A stretch of 64,000 nucleotides of DNA from Marichromatium gracile (GTDB taxonomy: Bacteria > Pseudomonadota > Gammaproteobacteria > Chromatiales > Chromatiaceae). The DNA is taken from assembly GCF_004343155.1 (NCBI RefSeq), contig NZ_SMDC01000002.1, positions 62,001 to 126,000 on the forward strand, in the 5' to 3' direction. This document shows positions 16,636 to 26,394 of the stretch, piece by piece. The translations under genes were made by a program, and so were the position numbers. A model generated the notes under the pieces. It worked only from the letters and a program-made list of their open reading frames with translations, made no database searches and was not told the DNA's origin. Within the stretch, counting starts at the first letter, position 1. Every line of letters starts with the position of its first letter.

Positions 16636-18156
16636 TCAGTCCGTCTCCGCCGGGCTGTGGGCCGGGACGGTGCGCTCGCGCGCCCAGGCGCGCAACGCCG
16701 CGATCCGCTCCTCCATCACCACCGCCAGCGGCTGGGTGGCGGCCAGCTCGGCGAGCAGCGCCTCGGTGTCGGGGCGGCGCTCGGCGCCGTCCTCGGCATA
16801 GCAGGCGGCGACCACCGCCTGCTCGATCCCGGCGCCGGTGAAGCCCTCGCTCGCCGCGGCGAGGGTGTCGAGGTCGAGTGCGGTCGGGTCGATGCCGCGG
16901 CGCGCGAGATGGATGGCGAAGACCTCGCGGCGCACCCCGGCATCGGGCAGGTCGACGAAGAACAGCTCGTCGATGCGGCCCTTGCGCAGCAGCTCGGGCG
17001 GCAGATGCGAGACGTCGTTGGCGGTGGCCACCAGGAAGACCCGGGCGCGCCGTTCGGCCATCCAGGTGAGCAGGGTGCCGAGCACGCGTCGGCCGACGCC
17101 CTCGTCGCCCGAGCCGCTGGCCAACCCCTTCTCGATCTCGTCGATCCACAGCACGCAGGGTGCCATCACCTCGGCGGTGCGCAGCGCCTGGCGCAGGTTC
17201 TTCTCGGTCTCGCCGATGTACTTGTCGTAGAGGGTGGCGAAGTCGAGACGCAGCAGCGCCACCCCGAAGCGTCCGGCGACGGCCTTGGCCGCGAGGCTCT
17301 TGCCGCCGCCCTGGACCCCGAGCAGGAGGATGCCGCGCGGGCGGTCGCGGCGTTCGTCGGCGTCGAGGAAGGGCGCGCGGCGGCGGTCGAGCCAGGCCTT
17401 GAGGTTGTCGAGCCCGGCGATGTCGGCGAAGGTGCGGGTGTCGTACTCGAAGGAGACCACGCCGTCGGGGCTGAGCAGGGCGTACTTGGCGCGGCGCAGG
17501 GCGGCGACGTCGTCGCGGGTGATGGCGCCGTCGTCGCGCACCGCGTTGCGGATCAGCCGCCGGGCATCGGACTCGGTGAGACCGAGCAGGTTGTTGGCCA
17601 GCTGCTCGACGGCCTCGCGGCTGGCGCGCAGCGCGCGCCCGGGCGCGGCCTCCTGCCAGGCGCGGGCCTCCTCGCGGATCAGCTCCATGATGCGCTTGCG
17701 CTCGGGCAGGCGCAGCTGGAAGCGCACGCTCAGATGACGCAGCTCGGCGGGCAGTTCGAGCCCGTGGCTGACCAGCACCAGGGTGCGTGCGCAGGTGGCG
17801 TGGGTCTGGGCGATCTCCTTGAGCAGACGGACGTGGATCGGGTCGTCGAGATAGGGGTGGAAGTCGAGCAGCAGATAGAGCCCGGGCTGATCGAGCGCGT
17901 GGATGTGACGCAGCGCCTGGCGCGGCTCGGCGAGGTTGCGTTGCGGTTCGGCGTCGAACTCGAGCCGGCGCAGTCCCTCGGTCACCGTCCAGCGGAAGGC
18001 GGGCTGGCCGAGACGGATCGCCAGCCCGGCGAACAGCTCGACCACGCGCGCCTCCTCGACCGATTCGATGATCAGGATCGGGGTGTCGGCGCGCAACAGC
18101 AGCTCGAGATCGTGCAGATCCGGCATGGGGAGGTTGGTGGTGTCGGTGACGGGCAT
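16636..18156 (-). CDS. AAA family ATPase, Ycf46-like
   Basis: The 506-residue protein has a long N-terminal domain (about 1-240) and a C-terminal AAA ATPase module. Walker A is GVQGGGKS (280-287) and Walker B is VLWIDEIEKG (about 335-344), followed by sensor 1 (VATANDVSHLPPELLRKGRIDELFF). GGGKS in place of the usual GTGKS, together with the N-terminal LLLRADTPILIIES opening, is characteristic of the Ycf46 family. That family was first noted in chloroplasts and cyanobacteria, where it is linked to inorganic-carbon use. Its role in proteobacteria is not established. It is a single leftward gene divergent from leuA. Confidence 0.85.
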   Translation of the reverse strand: MPVTDTTNLPMPDLHDLELLLRADTPILIIESVEEARVVELFAGLAIRLGQPAFRWTVTEGLRRLEFDAEPQRNLAEPRQALRHIHALDQPGLYLLLDFHPYLDDPIHVRLLKEIAQTHATCARTLVLVSHGLELPAELRHLSVRFQLRLPERKRIMELIREEARAWQEAAPGRALRASREAVEQLANNLLGLTESDARRLIRNAVRDDGAITRDDVAALRRAKYALLSPDGVVSFEYDTRTFADIAGLDNLKAWLDRRRAPFLDADERRDRPRGILLLGVQGGGKSLAAKAVAGRFGVALLRLDFATLYDKYIGETEKNLRQALRTAEVMAPCVLWIDEIEKGLASGSGDEGVGRRVLGTLLTWMAERRARVFLVATANDVSHLPPELLRKGRIDELFFVDLPDAGVRREVFAIHLARRGIDPTALDLDTLAAASEGFTGAGIEQAVVAACYAEDGAERRPDTEALLAELAATQPLAVVMEERIAALRAWARERTVPAHSPAETD

Positions 18157-18428
18157 GATCGGGGACCGCTCGGTGGCGTCTCGTCGACGTCTCCGGCAAA
18201 TTTACCAGCATCATCGTCGACAACCCAGTGACAGCGCGGGGCGAGGCTGCGAAGATGCGGAGACGCGCCGCGTCGACCTGTCTCCCCACCCCGTCCCAGG
18301 TCCGCAGTCCGCTCCACCCGCTGAGCGGGCCGGGGCGTCGTCCCGTGGTGGACGACGGCGGGGCACGCGGCCCCAACAGCCATCAGCACCGGCCTGGCAG
18401 GGCCTCCAGGCGTAGCGAGAGAAGAGCC
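18157..18428. promoter_or_regulatory. leuA upstream region with stem-loop
   Basis: These 272 bases separate the AAA gene from leuA. A perfect 8-bp inverted repeat occurs at 18336-18343 and 18350-18357, just after a smaller CCCGCT/AGCGGG hairpin. No Leu-codon-rich leader peptide and no T-run follow, so classical attenuation is not supported. The structure could affect leader RNA folding, but this is inference. Confidence 0.35.
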
Positions 18429-19979
18429 ATGAGCGACAAAGACCACTTGATCATCTTCGACACCACCCTGCGCGACGGCGAGCAGAGCCCCGGGGCCTCG
18501 ATGACGCGCGACGAGAAGGTGCGCATCGCCAAGGCCCTGGAGCGGCTGCGCGTGGACGTCATCGAGGCCGGTTTCCCGATCGCCAGCCCGGGCGACTTCG
18601 AGGCGGTCGCGGCGGTCGCCGAGCAGATCAAGGACAGCCGTGTCTGTGGTCTGGCGCGGGCGCTCGACAAGGACATCGATCGCGCCGGTGAGGCGCTGGC
18701 CAAGGCCAACGCCGGACGTATCCACACCTTCATCGCCACCTCGCCGATCCACATGGAGAAGAAGCTGCGGATGCAGCCCGAGCAGGTGATCGAGCAGGCG
18801 GTGGCGGCGGTGCGGCGGGCGCGGCGCTATACCGACGACGTCGAGTTCTCGGCCGAGGACGCCGGGCGCTCGGAGATCGACTTCCTCTGTCGCATCACCG
18901 AGGCGGTGATCGAGGCCGGGGCGACCACGGTGAACATCCCCGACACCGTCGGCTACAACATCCCTGACCAGTTCGGCGCGGTGATCGCGGCGCTGCGCGA
19001 GCGCGTGCCCAACGCCGATCGCGCGGTGCTCTCGGTGCACTGTCACAACGACCTCGGGCTGGCGGTGGCCAACTCCCTGGCGGCGGTGCGCAACGGCGCG
19101 CGCCAGGTCGAGTGCACCATCAACGGGCTGGGCGAGCGCGCCGGCAACGCCGCGCTCGAGGAGATCGCGATGGCGGTGCGCACCCGTCAGGACCTCTTCG
19201 ACTGCGACACCCGGCTCGACACCACCCAGATCGTCACCTGCTCGCGTCTGGTCTCGGGGATCACCGGCTTCACCGTCCAGCCCAACAAGGCGGTGGTCGG
19301 CGCCAACGCCTTCGCCCACGAGTCGGGCATCCACCAGGACGGCGTGCTGAAGAACCGCGAGACCTACGAGATCATGCGCGCCCAGGACGTCGGCTGGAGC
19401 GAGAACCGCATGGTGCTGGGCAAGCACTCGGGGCGTAACGCCTTCCGCAGCCGCCTCCACGACCTCGGCATCGAGTTCGCCTCCGAGGAGGAGCTCAACG
19501 CCGCCTTCGCCCGCTTCAAGGATCTCGCCGACAAGAAGCACGAGATCTTCGACGAGGACCTCCAGGCACTGGTCACCGACGCCAACCTCGATGCCGCCAA
19601 CGAGCGCGTCAAGCTGGTCTCGCTGCGGGTGTGCTCGGAGACCGGCGAGACCCCGAACGCCGAGCTGGTGCTCGCCATCGACGGTGCCGAGCGCAGCGCG
19701 GCGGCGAGCGGCAGCGGTCCGGTCGACGCCGCCTTCCGCGCCATCGAGTCGGTGGTCGAGAGCGGCGCCGAGCTCAAGCTCTACTCGGTCAACGCCATCA
19801 CCAGCGGTACCGACGCCCAGGGCGAGGTGACGGTGCGACTGGAGAAGGGCGGGCGCGTGGTCAACGGGCAGGGCGCCGACATCGATATCGTCATCGCCTC
19901 GGCCAAGGCCTATGTCAACGCCTGCAACAAGGTGCTGCACGGCGCCCGCCGCGCCCACCCGCAGGGCGCGGACGTCTGA
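18429..19979 (+). CDS. leuA: 2-isopropylmalate synthase
   Basis: LeuA condenses acetyl-CoA with 2-oxoisovalerate, the first committed step of leucine synthesis. The 516-residue length matches the long bacterial type. The N-terminal [12 protein letters not shown] (residues 11-22) and the metal-binding His204 and His206 in [13 protein letters not shown] are diagnostic. KHSGRNAF and the C-terminal regulatory domain (about 390-516, leucine feedback) are complete. I chose ATG 18429, which has AGAGAAGAG just upstream and begins at the conserved MSDKD-type N-terminus. The uracil-DNA glycosylase gene starts 6 bases after its stop, so the two are probably co-transcribed. Confidence 0.96.
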   Translation: MSDKDHLIIFDTTLRDGEQSPGASMTRDEKVRIAKALERLRVDVIEAGFPIASPGDFEAVAAVAEQIKDSRVCGLARALDKDIDRAGEALAKANAGRIHTFIATSPIHMEKKLRMQPEQVIEQAVAAVRRARRYTDDVEFSAEDAGRSEIDFLCRITEAVIEAGATTVNIPDTVGYNIPDQFGAVIAALRERVPNADRAVLSVHCHNDLGLAVANSLAAVRNGARQVECTINGLGERAGNAALEEIAMAVRTRQDLFDCDTRLDTTQIVTCSRLVSGITGFTVQPNKAVVGANAFAHESGIHQDGVLKNRETYEIMRAQDVGWSENRMVLGKHSGRNAFRSRLHDLGIEFASEEELNAAFARFKDLADKKHEIFDEDLQALVTDANLDAANERVKLVSLRVCSETGETPNAELVLAIDGAERSAAASGSGPVDAAFRAIESVVESGAELKLYSVNAITSGTDAQGEVTVRLEKGGRVVNGQGADIDIVIASAKAYVNACNKVLHGARRAHPQGADV

Positions 19980-19985
19980 GTCGGG

Positions 19986-20891
19986 ATGGACGAGCAACGT
20001 CGTCTGAGCTATCTGGCGCGGATGGGGGTGCATGCCTGGCAGCCGCGCGCGGACGAGCACGACGGCGCCGCGGCGGCGCCGCTCGAGATGCCGCCGGCGG
20101 TCCCGCCACAGGCGCCGCCCGCGACCCTCGAGCCGGCACGGCCCCGGCCCGCGCCGCGCGCCCCCGAGCCGCCGCCGGTACCGATGCCGCCGCCCTGCGC
20201 ACCGTCCTCGTCCGAGCCGGCGCCCTTCACCGAGCGCACGGTGGCGCCGCGCGCGCCCGCGCCCGAGCCGCCGGCCGATGATCTGTTCGCGCCCGCCGCA
20301 TCCGCTGCGGTCCCGGCGGTCGCCACGATGGATTGGGAGCAGCTGGCGCGCGCGGTGCACGGCTGTCGTGGCTGTGCGCTGCACGAGACCCGACAGCACA
20401 GCGTCTTCGGCAGCGGCGCGCACAATGCGCGGCTGATGCTGATCGGCGAGGCCCCGGGCGCCGACGAGGATCGTCAGGGCGAGCCGTTCGTCGGACGGGC
20501 GGGGCAACTGCTCACGCGCATGCTCGAGGCGATCGGGCTGGCGCGCGAGGAGGTCTTCATCGCCAATGTGCTCAAGTGTCGCCCGCCCGGCAATCGTGAC
20601 CCGCACCCCGAGGAGATGGCCCGCTGCGAGGGCTATCTGCAACGTCAGATCGCGCTCATCGAGCCGACACTGATCCTCTCGCTGGGGCGGATCTCGGCCC
20701 AACACCTGCTCAATACCGATGTCAGCGTGGGTCGGCTGCGGGGGCGCTGGTTCGAGGTCGGCGATGCGCGCATTCCGCTGCGGGTGACTTATCATCCTGC
20801 CTATCTGCTGCGCTCGCCGGCGCAGAAGGCCAAGTCCTGGGAAGATCTCAGCGCGGTCGCGCGGCGGTTGCGGGAGACCGAGAGGAAATAA
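19986..20891 (+). CDS. Family 4 uracil-DNA glycosylase with Pro-rich N-terminal linker
   Basis: The protein removes uracil from DNA. The catalytic domain (about residues 115-301) has the family motifs GEAPGADEDRQGEPFVGRAG and YHPAYLLR. Four cysteines fit the family-4 iron-sulfur cluster: two in HGCRGCALHE, one in VLKCRPP and one in ARCEGYL. The first ~25 residues (MDEQRRLSYLARMGVHAW) resemble the N-terminal helix common in gammaproteobacterial homologues. They are followed by an unusually long, low-complexity Pro/Ala linker of about 80 residues. It starts 6 bases after leuA. The ribosome-binding site is weak, which suggests coupling. Confidence 0.9.
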   Translation: MDEQRRLSYLARMGVHAWQPRADEHDGAAAAPLEMPPAVPPQAPPATLEPARPRPAPRAPEPPPVPMPPPCAPSSSEPAPFTERTVAPRAPAPEPPADDLFAPAASAAVPAVATMDWEQLARAVHGCRGCALHETRQHSVFGSGAHNARLMLIGEAPGADEDRQGEPFVGRAGQLLTRMLEAIGLAREEVFIANVLKCRPPGNRDPHPEEMARCEGYLQRQIALIEPTLILSLGRISAQHLLNTDVSVGRLRGRWFEVGDARIPLRVTYHPAYLLRSPAQKAKSWEDLSAVARRLRETERK

Positions 20892-20921
20892 TTTCCATAT
20901 TTAATTATTTTCTAATATAAT
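20892..20921 (+). promoter_or_regulatory. Strong sigma-70-type promoter of the sulfur globule protein gene
   Basis: A perfect TATAAT (20916-20921) lies 18 bases downstream of TTTCCA (20892-20897), inside an AT-rich island (20886-20930) that stands out in this GC-rich sequence. The next gene starts 71 bases downstream of the -10 box. The site suggests high-level expression, consistent with a structural protein. Confidence 0.7.
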
Positions 20922-20991
20922 CCATTCCGTCGTCGCCGCTTGCGGCGACCGGGTTTGCCATCAGATCGAATTCCAACGACCGGAGAGATCA

Positions 20992-21381
20992 ATGAAAAAG
21001 CTTGCTACCGCCGCTGCAGTCGCTGCCCTCCTGGGTGCCTCCGCTTCCGCTTCTGCCTGGTGGGGGCCGGGCGGTGGTTACGGCCCGGGCTATGGTTCCG
21101 GCTTCGGCGACATGTTCAACGACATGTTCGGTGACGGCTGGGGCGACTTCAACATGAACATGAGCGGCGGTGGTCGCGGTTATGGTCGCGGTCGCGGCTA
21201 TGGTCGTGGTTACGGCTATGGCTACGACAACCCCTACTACGGCGGCTACCCCTACTACGGTTACGGCGCGCCCTACTATGGCGGCCCCTACGCAGCGCCC
21301 TACGGCGCACCTTATGGTGCCCCCTATGGCGCTCCCATGCCGGCTCAGCCCGCGCAGCCGGCTCAGCCCGCCTCGAAGTAA
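20992..21381 (+). CDS. sgpA: Sulfur globule envelope protein (SgpA/SgpB-like)
   Basis: The 129-residue precursor has a Sec signal peptide with probable cleavage after ASASASA, before WWGPG. The mature protein is dominated by Gly, Tyr, Asn, Pro and Ala. It has a [20 protein letters not shown] segment, [17 protein letters not shown] repeats and a C-terminal [21 protein letters not shown] tail. This composition and layout match the sulfur globule proteins that coat periplasmic sulfur deposits in Chromatiaceae. It forms its own transcription unit, with a strong promoter, GGAGAG ribosome-binding site and perfect terminator. Assignment between the SgpA and SgpB types cannot be settled here, so the symbol is provisional. 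Confidence 0.78.
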   Translation: MKKLATAAAVAALLGASASASAWWGPGGGYGPGYGSGFGDMFNDMFGDGWGDFNMNMSGGGRGYGRGRGYGRGYGYGYDNPYYGGYPYYGYGAPYYGGPYAAPYGAPYGAPYGAPMPAQPAQPAQPASK

Positions 21382-21421
21382 GCAGGGTCAAGCCTGATCG
21401 CCCCCTTGGCGGGGCGAACGA

Positions 21422-21455
21422 CAGGACGCCGGGCGCAAGCCCGGCGTCCTGTTTT
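21422..21455 (+). terminator. Rho-independent terminator of the sulfur globule gene
   Basis: A perfect 13-bp GC-rich stem (21422-21434 paired with 21439-21451) closes a GCAA tetraloop and is followed by TTTT. It lies 40 bases after the stop codon of the sulfur globule gene and isolates it from the convergent PAP2 gene. Confidence 0.93.
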
Positions 21456-21481
21456 GCGTTCTGGGGGGCGTGAGGCGCGGG

Positions 21482-21984
21482 CTAGCCGAGCAGCGCCAGG
21501 CTGGTGTCGGCGAGCAGCAGGCCGATGCCGGTGGCCACCAGCACGTCGCTCGGGTAGTGCAGCCCGAGGATCACCCGCGAGCCGGCCACCAGCAGGGTGA
21601 AGGGCACCAGGATCCAGGCGAGTTGGGGGAAGTAGTGGATCGCCACCATGGTGAAGACCACCGCGTGCAGGGTGTGCCCCGAGGGGAAGCTGTAGCGGTC
21701 GAGTGGCGGCACCAGTGCGACGATGTCGCTGGCATGGTTGCAGGGACGCTCGCGGCGAGTGAAACGCTTGAGCGACTTGTAGAGCGCCAGTGCCACCCCG
21801 CCGGTGAGCAGCATGTGCAGACTGGTCTGCAGTCCGTAGGTGCCGTGGGTCAGTGGCAGCAGTGCGATCAGGCTGTACCAGAAGATACCGTCGCCGAGCC
21901 GGCTGATCAGGGCGAAGCTGCGCTGGATCCACTGCCGCCGGCTCGGGCGGCTGCAGGCTCGGCAGAGCGTCGTCTCCAGGTCGT

Positions 21985-22009
<25 letters not shown>
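21482..22009 (-). CDS. PAP2-family membrane phosphatase
   Basis: The 175-residue integral membrane protein has the phosphatidic acid phosphatase type 2 signature. The motifs are KRFTRRERPCN (KXXXXXXRP), YSFPSGHTLHA (PSGH) and SRVILGLHYPSDV (SRXXXXXHXXXD), with several hydrophobic helices. Such enzymes dephosphorylate phosphatidate, undecaprenyl pyrophosphate or related lipid phosphates at the outer face of the inner membrane. I chose ATG 22009, which has GGAG upstream; it overlaps the end of the glycosyltransferase gene by 25 bases. The neighbouring olsBA and glycosyltransferase genes suggest a membrane-lipid role. Substrate is unproven. Confidence 0.85.
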
Positions 22010-23178
<1,169 letters not shown>

Positions 23179-23181
23179 GGC

Positions 23182-24006
23182 TCAGGCGGCTTCGGGCTGC
23201 AGGTCCAGTGATCGGGCAATGGCCGTGCGGGTCTGCTCGGCCAGTTCATGACGTCTTGCGCTCGGCGCCGGCGCCAGTGGCGCCAGACACTCGATCCTGA
23301 CCTGCAGCGCCGGGTGACGCACGATGCGCAGCAGGCTGAGGACCAGGTTGTCGTCGTCGGTGTAGGCGGCGGCGCGCTCGGGGGCCGGGTGGTCGGCGTG
23401 CTGGTAGCGGATGGCCACCGGCTGAACCCGGGTGCCGGGGATCTGGGCGAGCGCGAACAGCCGTGGGTGGAAACGGCGCAGTCCCTGGCCGTCGCTGGTG
23501 GTGCCTTCGGGGAAGATCACCACCGCGCGACCGCCGCGCAGGTCATCGGCGATGCCCTGCATCACCTGTTCGGTCTGGTGGGCGCCGCGGACGATGAAAT
23601 GGGTGCCGGCGAGGCGCGCCAGCCAGCCGATCAGCGGCCAGCGCCGCACCTCGGACTTCGACAGGAAGCCCATCTCGCCCTGGGCGCCGAGCACCGGCAC
23701 GTCGAGCCAGGAGACGTGATTGGCGACCACCAGCGCGCCCGGTGCGACCCGGCCGCTGACCTCCAGGGTGAGGCCGAGCACCCGGCACAGCCGCCGATTC
23801 CACCAGCGCACCGCGCGCGCGGTCCAGGCCGGTGGATGGCCGAGGCGATCGAGTAGATGGATCCAAAGACCGATCATGGTTCCGGTGATCAGGTGCTCGA
23901 TCAGGCGCAGCAGGCGCCAGCCGGTCGTCAGCACGCCGGCCCGCTCAGGATTGCGCGGCGCGTTCGAGGAAGTGTCTGGAGTAGCTTGGGTTGAGTTCAT
24001 CGACAT
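23182..24006 (-). CDS. olsA: 1-acyl-sn-glycerol-3-phosphate-type acyltransferase, OlsA-like
   Basis: The 274-residue membrane protein has the PlsC-family acyltransferase motifs NHVSWLD (His97, Asp102) and FPEGTT (165-170). In the adjacent pair with OlsB it would O-acylate lyso-ornithine lipid to make ornithine lipid, a phosphorus-free membrane lipid. The annotated start overlaps olsB by 62 bases. Initiation further in, for example a GTG near codon 25, is possible because the first ~28 residues are low in conservation-like features. It could also serve in phosphatidate synthesis, but pairing with OlsB favours the ornithine lipid role. Confidence 0.78.
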   Translation of the reverse strand: MSMNSTQATPDTSSNAPRNPERAGVLTTGWRLLRLIEHLITGTMIGLWIHLLDRLGHPPAWTARAVRWWNRRLCRVLGLTLEVSGRVAPGALVVANHVSWLDVPVLGAQGEMGFLSKSEVRRWPLIGWLARLAGTHFIVRGAHQTEQVMQGIADDLRGGRAVVIFPEGTTSDGQGLRRFHPRLFALAQIPGTRVQPVAIRYQHADHPAPERAAAYTDDDNLVLSLLRIVRHPALQVRIECLAPLAPAPSARRHELAEQTRTAIARSLDLQPEAA

Positions 24007-24712
24007 TGAGCAGCATCAGTACGTCCGCGACGCCGAAGTCGGGGTCGCGACAGGGTTCGCCGCATGCCTTGGCGCCGAGCCTGACATAGGCGCGCAGCAG
24101 CGCCGGCAGCGGGGCGTCGAGGTTGTCGTCCGAGGCGTGTTCGGTGTGCAGCGGCGCGCGCGGGGTGACCCGCAGCGTCTCCGGCGCCAGCGCCTGGCGG
24201 CGCAGCCGGTTCATGATCGCCGCCGCCTGCAGATCGTGCTCGCCGAGCGGCACGCTGGCGCAGCCGAACAGATAGTCCACCCCATGGAGATGGATGAAGC
24301 CGGCCAGTCCCGACCACAACACCGCGATCGCCGGACCCTGGCGATAGGCCGGGTCGATGCAGGTGCGCCCGATCTCGAGCTTGCGCCCGGGCAGCGCCAA
24401 CACCGGGTCGAGCCGGAACTCGCCCTCGGAGTAGAAGCGTCCGAGCCGGGCCGCCTGGTTGTCGAGCAACAGTCGGGTGCAGCCGATGATGCGTCCGGTG
24501 CGCCCCTCGCGGACCAGCAGATGCTGGCAATAGGCATCGAAGGCATCCTCGTCGAGCCCTGGGGTGAGGCTGTCGAGCGTCGCTCCCATCTCGCCGGCGA
24601 ACACCCGATGACGCAGGGCCAGGGCCTCGCGGATTTCTGGTGTGGACGAGGCCAGTTCGACGTAGAGACGTTCGGTGCGCTTGACGACCGACGCAGACGC
24701 GGATGCGACCAT
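23945..24712 (-). CDS. olsB: L-ornithine N-alpha-acyltransferase OlsB-like (GNAT family)
   Basis: The 255-residue protein resembles OlsB and the hemolysin-like GNAT acyltransferases. It has LRHRVFAGEMG near the N-terminus, GRTGRIIGCTRLLLDNQA, and a GRTCIDPAYRQGPAIAVLW acyl-binding loop. OlsB transfers a 3-hydroxyacyl group from ACP to ornithine, giving lyso-ornithine lipid. Its stop lies inside the olsA coding region, so the two are translationally linked. Ornithine lipids in other bacteria are often induced by phosphate limitation; no Pho box was identified here. Confidence 0.8.
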   Translation of the reverse strand: MVASASASVVKRTERLYVELASSTPEIREALALRHRVFAGEMGATLDSLTPGLDEDAFDAYCQHLLVREGRTGRIIGCTRLLLDNQAARLGRFYSEGEFRLDPVLALPGRKLEIGRTCIDPAYRQGPAIAVLWSGLAGFIHLHGVDYLFGCASVPLGEHDLQAAAIMNRLRRQALAPETLRVTPRAPLHTEHASDDNLDAPLPALLRAYVRLGAKACGEPCRDPDFGVADVLMLLNVDELNPSYSRHFLERAAQS

Positions 24713-24829
24713 TGCAGACCCTCTGCTGTTTCCCTGATTGACTGAGAGGGTGATGGTAGGTCGCGACTGTTGCGGGGCGGTGTGGGTGAGATGACGCCAG
24801 CATGAAGACCGCCGGACGACTTTGGTGGG

Positions 24830-25486
24830 TCAGTCGCGCAGCGAGATCACCGGCCAGCCGCGGGCCTCGGCGGTGGCGCGCAGTTGCGGGTCGGGATCGA
24901 CCGCGACCGGGTGCTCGACCTGCTCGAGCAGCGGCAGGTCGTTGTGCGAGTCGCTGTAGAAGTGGCTGCCGGCGAGGTCGCGATCGTGCTCGGCGAGCCA
25001 GGCGGTGAGTCGCTCGACCTTGCCCTCGCGGAAGGTCGGGGTGCCCTCGACCTCGCCGGTATAGCGCCCGTCGCGCTCGGCCGGCAGGGTGGCGAGCAGG
25101 TGCGGGATGTCGAAGCGCGCGGCGATCGGCGCGGTGATGAATGCGTTGGTGGCGGTGATGATCATCGGGGTGTCGCCGGCGTTGCGGTGACGCGCGATCA
25201 GCGCATGCGCCTGCTCGAGCATGATCGGGGCGATGCAGGTGTCGAGAAAGTCGGCGCGCAGCGCCTCGAGGCGTTCGCGCGGCAGCTCGCTCAGTGGCCG
25301 CAGGGTGAAGCGCAGGAAGGCGTCGATGTCGAGCGTGCCGTTGCGGTAGTCGTGGTAGAAACGGGTATTCTCACGGGCGTAATGCTCGCCGTCGACGATG
25401 CCCTGGGAGACCAGGTACTCGCCCCAGAGGTGATCGGAGTCCCCGGCGAGCAGGGTGTTGTCGAGATCGAAGATCGCTAGTGGCAT
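24830..25486 (-). CDS. HAD-superfamily phosphatase (SerB-like, HAD-IB)
   Basis: The 218-residue protein contains all four HAD motifs: FDLDNTLL (Asp7 and Asp9), MIITATN, the Lys in REGKVERL and YSDSHNDLPLL. It belongs to the HAD-IB subgroup that includes phosphoserine phosphatase and histidinol-phosphate phosphatase-like enzymes. Its start was set at ATG 25486 because the catalytic motif begins immediately after it. It is divergent from rppH, as a similar HAD gene often is in gammaproteobacteria. The physiological substrate is unknown. Confidence 0.85.
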   Translation of the reverse strand: MPLAIFDLDNTLLAGDSDHLWGEYLVSQGIVDGEHYARENTRFYHDYRNGTLDIDAFLRFTLRPLSELPRERLEALRADFLDTCIAPIMLEQAHALIARHRNAGDTPMIITATNAFITAPIAARFDIPHLLATLPAERDGRYTGEVEGTPTFREGKVERLTAWLAEHDRDLAGSHFYSDSHNDLPLLEQVEHPVAVDPDPQLRATAEARGWPVISLRD

Positions 25487-25746
25487 CGGGCGGTGAATCC
25501 TGATGGCTGTTGGTGTGGATGGGTTGGGCGGGCGGCGGGAGAGGGGACGCCCCTTGGGCGCGAGCCCGCCGCTCGATGGTCCGGGATTCCCCGGATGCTT
25601 GCAAGCACGCACCGCGCCAGTGCCGGGAGGCGGTGCGCGGTATACGGGAAAGCCCTTGGTTTGCAGACGCTTACTCGGGTCTTCGCTTGCCGCTATCAAC
25701 GGGGTATGGAAGAATGCGAAGGCGCGATCCAGTGGGACAGAGTGAC

Positions 25747-26298
25747 GTGATCGATCACGACGGCTTCAGACCGAACGTAGGCATCATCCTGAGCAATCGG
25801 GAGCGCCGTCTATTCTGGGGCCGGCGGATCGGACAGAACGCCTGGCAGTTCCCGCAGGGCGGCATCCGCTCCGACGAGACCCCCGAGCAGGCGATGTTCC
25901 GCGAACTCCAGGAGGAGGTCGGGCTCGACCACGACCAGGTCACCATCCTCGGCAGCACCCGCGGCTGGCTGCGCTATCACCTCCCCAAGCGCTATATCCG
26001 CCGTCATTGCGGCCCGACCTGCATCGGTCAGAAGCAGGTGTGGTTCATGCTCCGCGTCGACTGCGACGAGGGCGCCTTCCGCCTCGATCACTCCGACAAG
26101 CCCGAGTTCGACGCCTGGCGCTGGGTCCGTTACTGGCAGCCGCTCACCGAGGTCGTCTACTTCAAGCGCCACGTCTATCTGCAGGCGCTCGAGGAGCTTG
26201 CCCCCGCGCTCTACCCCGAGGGCGCGCCGACCCGCGAGCTGCGTCAGCGACCGCGCCAGTCGGCCGGCGGCGCGCTGCTGCGTCAGCGACGCCGCTGA
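25747..26298 (+). CDS. rppH: RNA pyrophosphohydrolase
   Basis: RppH removes pyrophosphate from the 5' end of mRNA, triggering RNase E-dependent decay. The 183-residue protein begins [15 protein letters not shown] (GTG start at 25747), the conserved N-terminus. The Nudix box GX5EX7REUXEEXGU spans residues 38-60 and is intact. [12 protein letters not shown] and [21 protein letters not shown] further match RppH. The gene lies upstream of ptsP, the same order as in Escherichia coli and many relatives. Confidence 0.95.
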   Translation: MIDHDGFRPNVGIILSNRERRLFWGRRIGQNAWQFPQGGIRSDETPEQAMFRELQEEVGLDHDQVTILGSTRGWLRYHLPKRYIRRHCGPTCIGQKQVWFMLRVDCDEGAFRLDHSDKPEFDAWRWVRYWQPLTEVVYFKRHVYLQALEELAPALYPEGAPTRELRQRPRQSAGGALLRQRRR

Positions 26299-26394
26299 GT
26301 CGGCCGCGGCATGGCCGGAGGTCTCTGCAACCCCGGCCGACGGGTCTGCCGACCCGGATTCATCCATCCATCTCTCTAGAGTCCCGCTCCCTCT

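Noticed and set aside
18255-18428. Leucine leader peptide or T-box before leuA
   Set aside because: No run of Leu codons in a short frame, no T-box sequence and no terminator/antiterminator pair with a T-tract could be found.
18072-20795. A 907-codon open frame opposite leuA and the uracil-DNA glycosylase gene
   Set aside because: Antisense shadow of codon bias; both plus-strand genes have full family motifs.
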